From: Rhodococcus koreensis
Lineage (GTDB): Bacteria; Actinomycetota; Actinomycetes; Mycobacteriales; Mycobacteriaceae
Assembly: GCF_900105905.1 (NCBI RefSeq)
Contig: NZ_FNSV01000005.1
Span: forward strand, 3,720,001 to 3,784,000
Reading direction: 5' to 3'
DNA length: 64,000 nt
A program made the position numbers and the translations under genes. This document shows, piece after piece, positions 63,601 to 64,000 of the stretch; the stretch's first letter is position 1; each line of letters starts with the position of its first letter. Below the pieces are notes generated by a model. The model was given only the letters and a program-made list of their open reading frames with translations. It was not told the DNA's origin and did not search any database.

Positions 63601-64000
63601 TGTGTGGCGAATCCCGAATTCGTACATCCAGCACACGGTTCCGCGGCTGTTCGCGACCGTGTACGGGCGCTCGTCGAGGACCGCGACGCCCATGCTCTGC
63701 AGGATCGGCAGCACGTCGCTGAGCGAGGCGGGGGCGCCGCCGACGAAGAAGGTGAAACGCCAGTCGGCGGCCTGCGTGTCGAGTCGCGTCTCGATCGCGC
63801 CGTCCGTCAGTGTCTCGAACACCGCGACGTCGGTCCGGGCGCGCCGGGCGTCGAAGTCGTGCTTGTACACCGCGGGGAAGTTCTCCGAATAGTGCGCGAG
63901 GAGTTCGCGTTCGAACGCGGCGCCGAGTTCGTCGTCGCCGCCCGTGCGGAATCGGTCTTCCCAGGTCCGGCAGGCCCTGGCGATCCGGCGCTGAATGTCC
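60634..64000 (-). CDS. gdh: NAD-specific glutamate dehydrogenase, large (180-kDa) type, 5' partial
   Basis: The open frame runs from the window edge (64000) to the stop at 60634, giving about 1,120 residues of a family that is ~1,600 long; the N-terminus lies outside. The catalytic core has HMRFGAVARGGLRWSDRKEDFRTEVLGLVKAQAVKNSVIV, then GAKGGFIV (substrate-binding lysines), DGDDTYLVVAADKGTATFSD, GDMSGDVFGNGML and the C-terminal helical domain. It converts glutamate and NAD+ to 2-oxoglutarate and ammonium, usually for glutamate catabolism, and links to the icd/kgd node of metabolism. Confidence 0.93.
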   Translation of the reverse strand, partial: DIQRRIARACRTWEDRFRTGGDDELGAAFERELLAHYSENFPAVYKHDFDARRARTDVAVFETLTDGAIETRLDTQAADWRFTFFVGGAPASLSDVLPILQSMGVAVLDERPYTVANSRGTVCWMYEFGIRHTAAGPVDDALPHRFTETFAAAWESRAETDSFNELVLRAGLDWREVEVLRAYARYLRQGGFPYSQNHIATVLGDHPEISQALIRLFAARFDPDAAEESGELVGSLETAIGDVLGLDADRILRAYLNVVLATLRTNRYVRTGREREVLSFKFDPQRIPELPQPRPRFEIYVYSPWVEGVHMRFGAVARGGLRWSDRKEDFRTEVLGLVKAQAVKNSVIVPVGAKGGFIVTRPPAPTGDPARDRDAQRAEGVRCYRSFISGLLDVTDNVDLASGAVIPAPRVVRHDGDDTYLVVAADKGTATFSDIANDVAAQYGFWLGDAFASGGSVGYDHKALGITARGAWESVKRHFREMGVDTQSEEFTAVGIGDMSGDVFGNGMLASPHIRLVAAFDHRHVFLDPNPDAATSFAERERLFAMPRSSWADYAPDLISAGGGVWERSRKSVPVSDEARRALGLAPGTTELSPPDLVRAILRAPVDLLWNGGIGTYVKAGTETHLDVGDKGNDGVRVDGADVRARVIGEGGNLGLTQLGRIEFSRNGGRINTDALDNSAGVDCSDHEVNIKVLLDALVSGGRLAAEDRAGLLAEMSGEVSRLVLSDNVAQNDVLGTSRADAAASLAVHGRLIGHLEGRYGLDRAIEVLPSRKEIAARERAEAGLTSPELATLMAHVKLALKSDLLAGDLPDSPAFADALAGYFPRRLRESFGDAIGEHPLRREIVATVLTNDVVDNGGITYAFRLGEEAGASGADAVRAFAVVSEVFDLPSLRRDIRDADLDAALSDELTLFTRRLLDRASRWMLTRRPQPLAVGAEISRFRDRVADLTPHVAGWLCGEDSESLRSRTAALVARGVPADLAGRVQLLLDRFALLDIVEIADITQRDPREVAEVYYRLGECLGLVHLLVGVSQLGRGTRWNALARLSLRDELYDTVRALCLDVIAGSEVADTAEQKIGEWEDRNAARLARARHTLDAVTESGEHDLAALSVATRQLRSMVR

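Overview
This window is chromosomal DNA of a high-GC mycolic-acid actinobacterium, most likely a Rhodococcus of the R. jostii/R. opacus type. The evidence is the CYP51-CYP123-ferredoxin operon, coenzyme F420 biosynthesis genes, the KstR2-type HIP (steroid C/D ring) genes ipdABC/echA20, a monomeric isocitrate dehydrogenase, a very large NAD-glutamate dehydrogenase, and many GTG/TTG starts with 4-nt ATGA/GTGA gene overlaps. No rRNA, tRNA or CRISPR array was seen.

Layout. 1-0.5 kb: end of an unusual GyrA-tail/GNAT fusion. 0.5-8.1 kb: minus-strand cyp51 operon (TetR, CYP123, SDR, CYP51, ferredoxin, NTF2-like, unknown, FadD). 8.2-10.7 kb: another P450, a divergent TetR and a secreted protein. 10.9-17.4 kb: isocitrate dehydrogenase and malic enzyme flanking a wrecked kgd copy that has lost most of its length and carries a TnpB-family RNA-guided nuclease gene. 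17.5-19.9 kb: fbiA-fbiB. 19.9-35.4 kb: a MFS transporter and two tandem minus-strand catabolic operons built around F420: LLM oxidoreductase, enoyl-CoA hydratase, acyl-CoA dehydrogenase, fbiC and fbiD; and CaiB CoA-transferase, a second LLM enzyme, aldehyde dehydrogenase, acyl-CoA ligase, VOC protein, IclR regulator, NADPH:F420 reductase and NIPSNAP protein. 35.5-43.3 kb: PknK-like kinase/LuxR regulator, TetR plus TehA-type transporter, a cytosolic NMT1-like binding protein with an OsmC-like protein, and a Fic protein. 43.7-47.9 kb: aldehyde dehydrogenase, SDR, hydroxyisobutyrate-type dehydrogenase, CMD protein and methyltransferase. 47.9-51.9 kb: terpene-cyclase-fold gene (frameshifted), methyltransferase and glycosyltransferase behind a KstR-type box, then a third LLM enzyme. 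52.1-57.4 kb: HIP genes around a perfect KstR2-like palindrome. 57.5-64 kb: DUF2277, GT87, PadR, HutC and gdh (5' end beyond the window).

How it works together. The 20-41 kb region looks like one F420-dependent degradation system. It carries its own cofactor genes (fbiC, fbiD), the NADPH:F420 reductase that charges the cofactor, two F420-type oxidoreductases, CoA activation by ligase and transferase, and beta-oxidation-like steps. A 24-bp motif occurs at the same place, just downstream of a TTGAC(A/C)-type promoter, in three transcription units (27.5, 35.3 and 40.7 kb). This points to a single regulon, probably under the IclR protein encoded inside it. The logic resembles the npd (nitrophenol/picrate) loci of Rhodococcus, but the substrate here is unknown.

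A second long-range link is a 19-bp operator, identical at 18 positions, in front of the tetR of the cyp51 operon (8.1 kb) and in front of the aldehyde dehydrogenase operon (43.66 kb). These two units are divergent neighbours in M. tuberculosis (Rv0762c-Rv0767c and Rv0768-Rv0771, from memory). Here about 35 kb of other DNA lies between them. Two families of dispersed hairpin repeats sit at gene ends.
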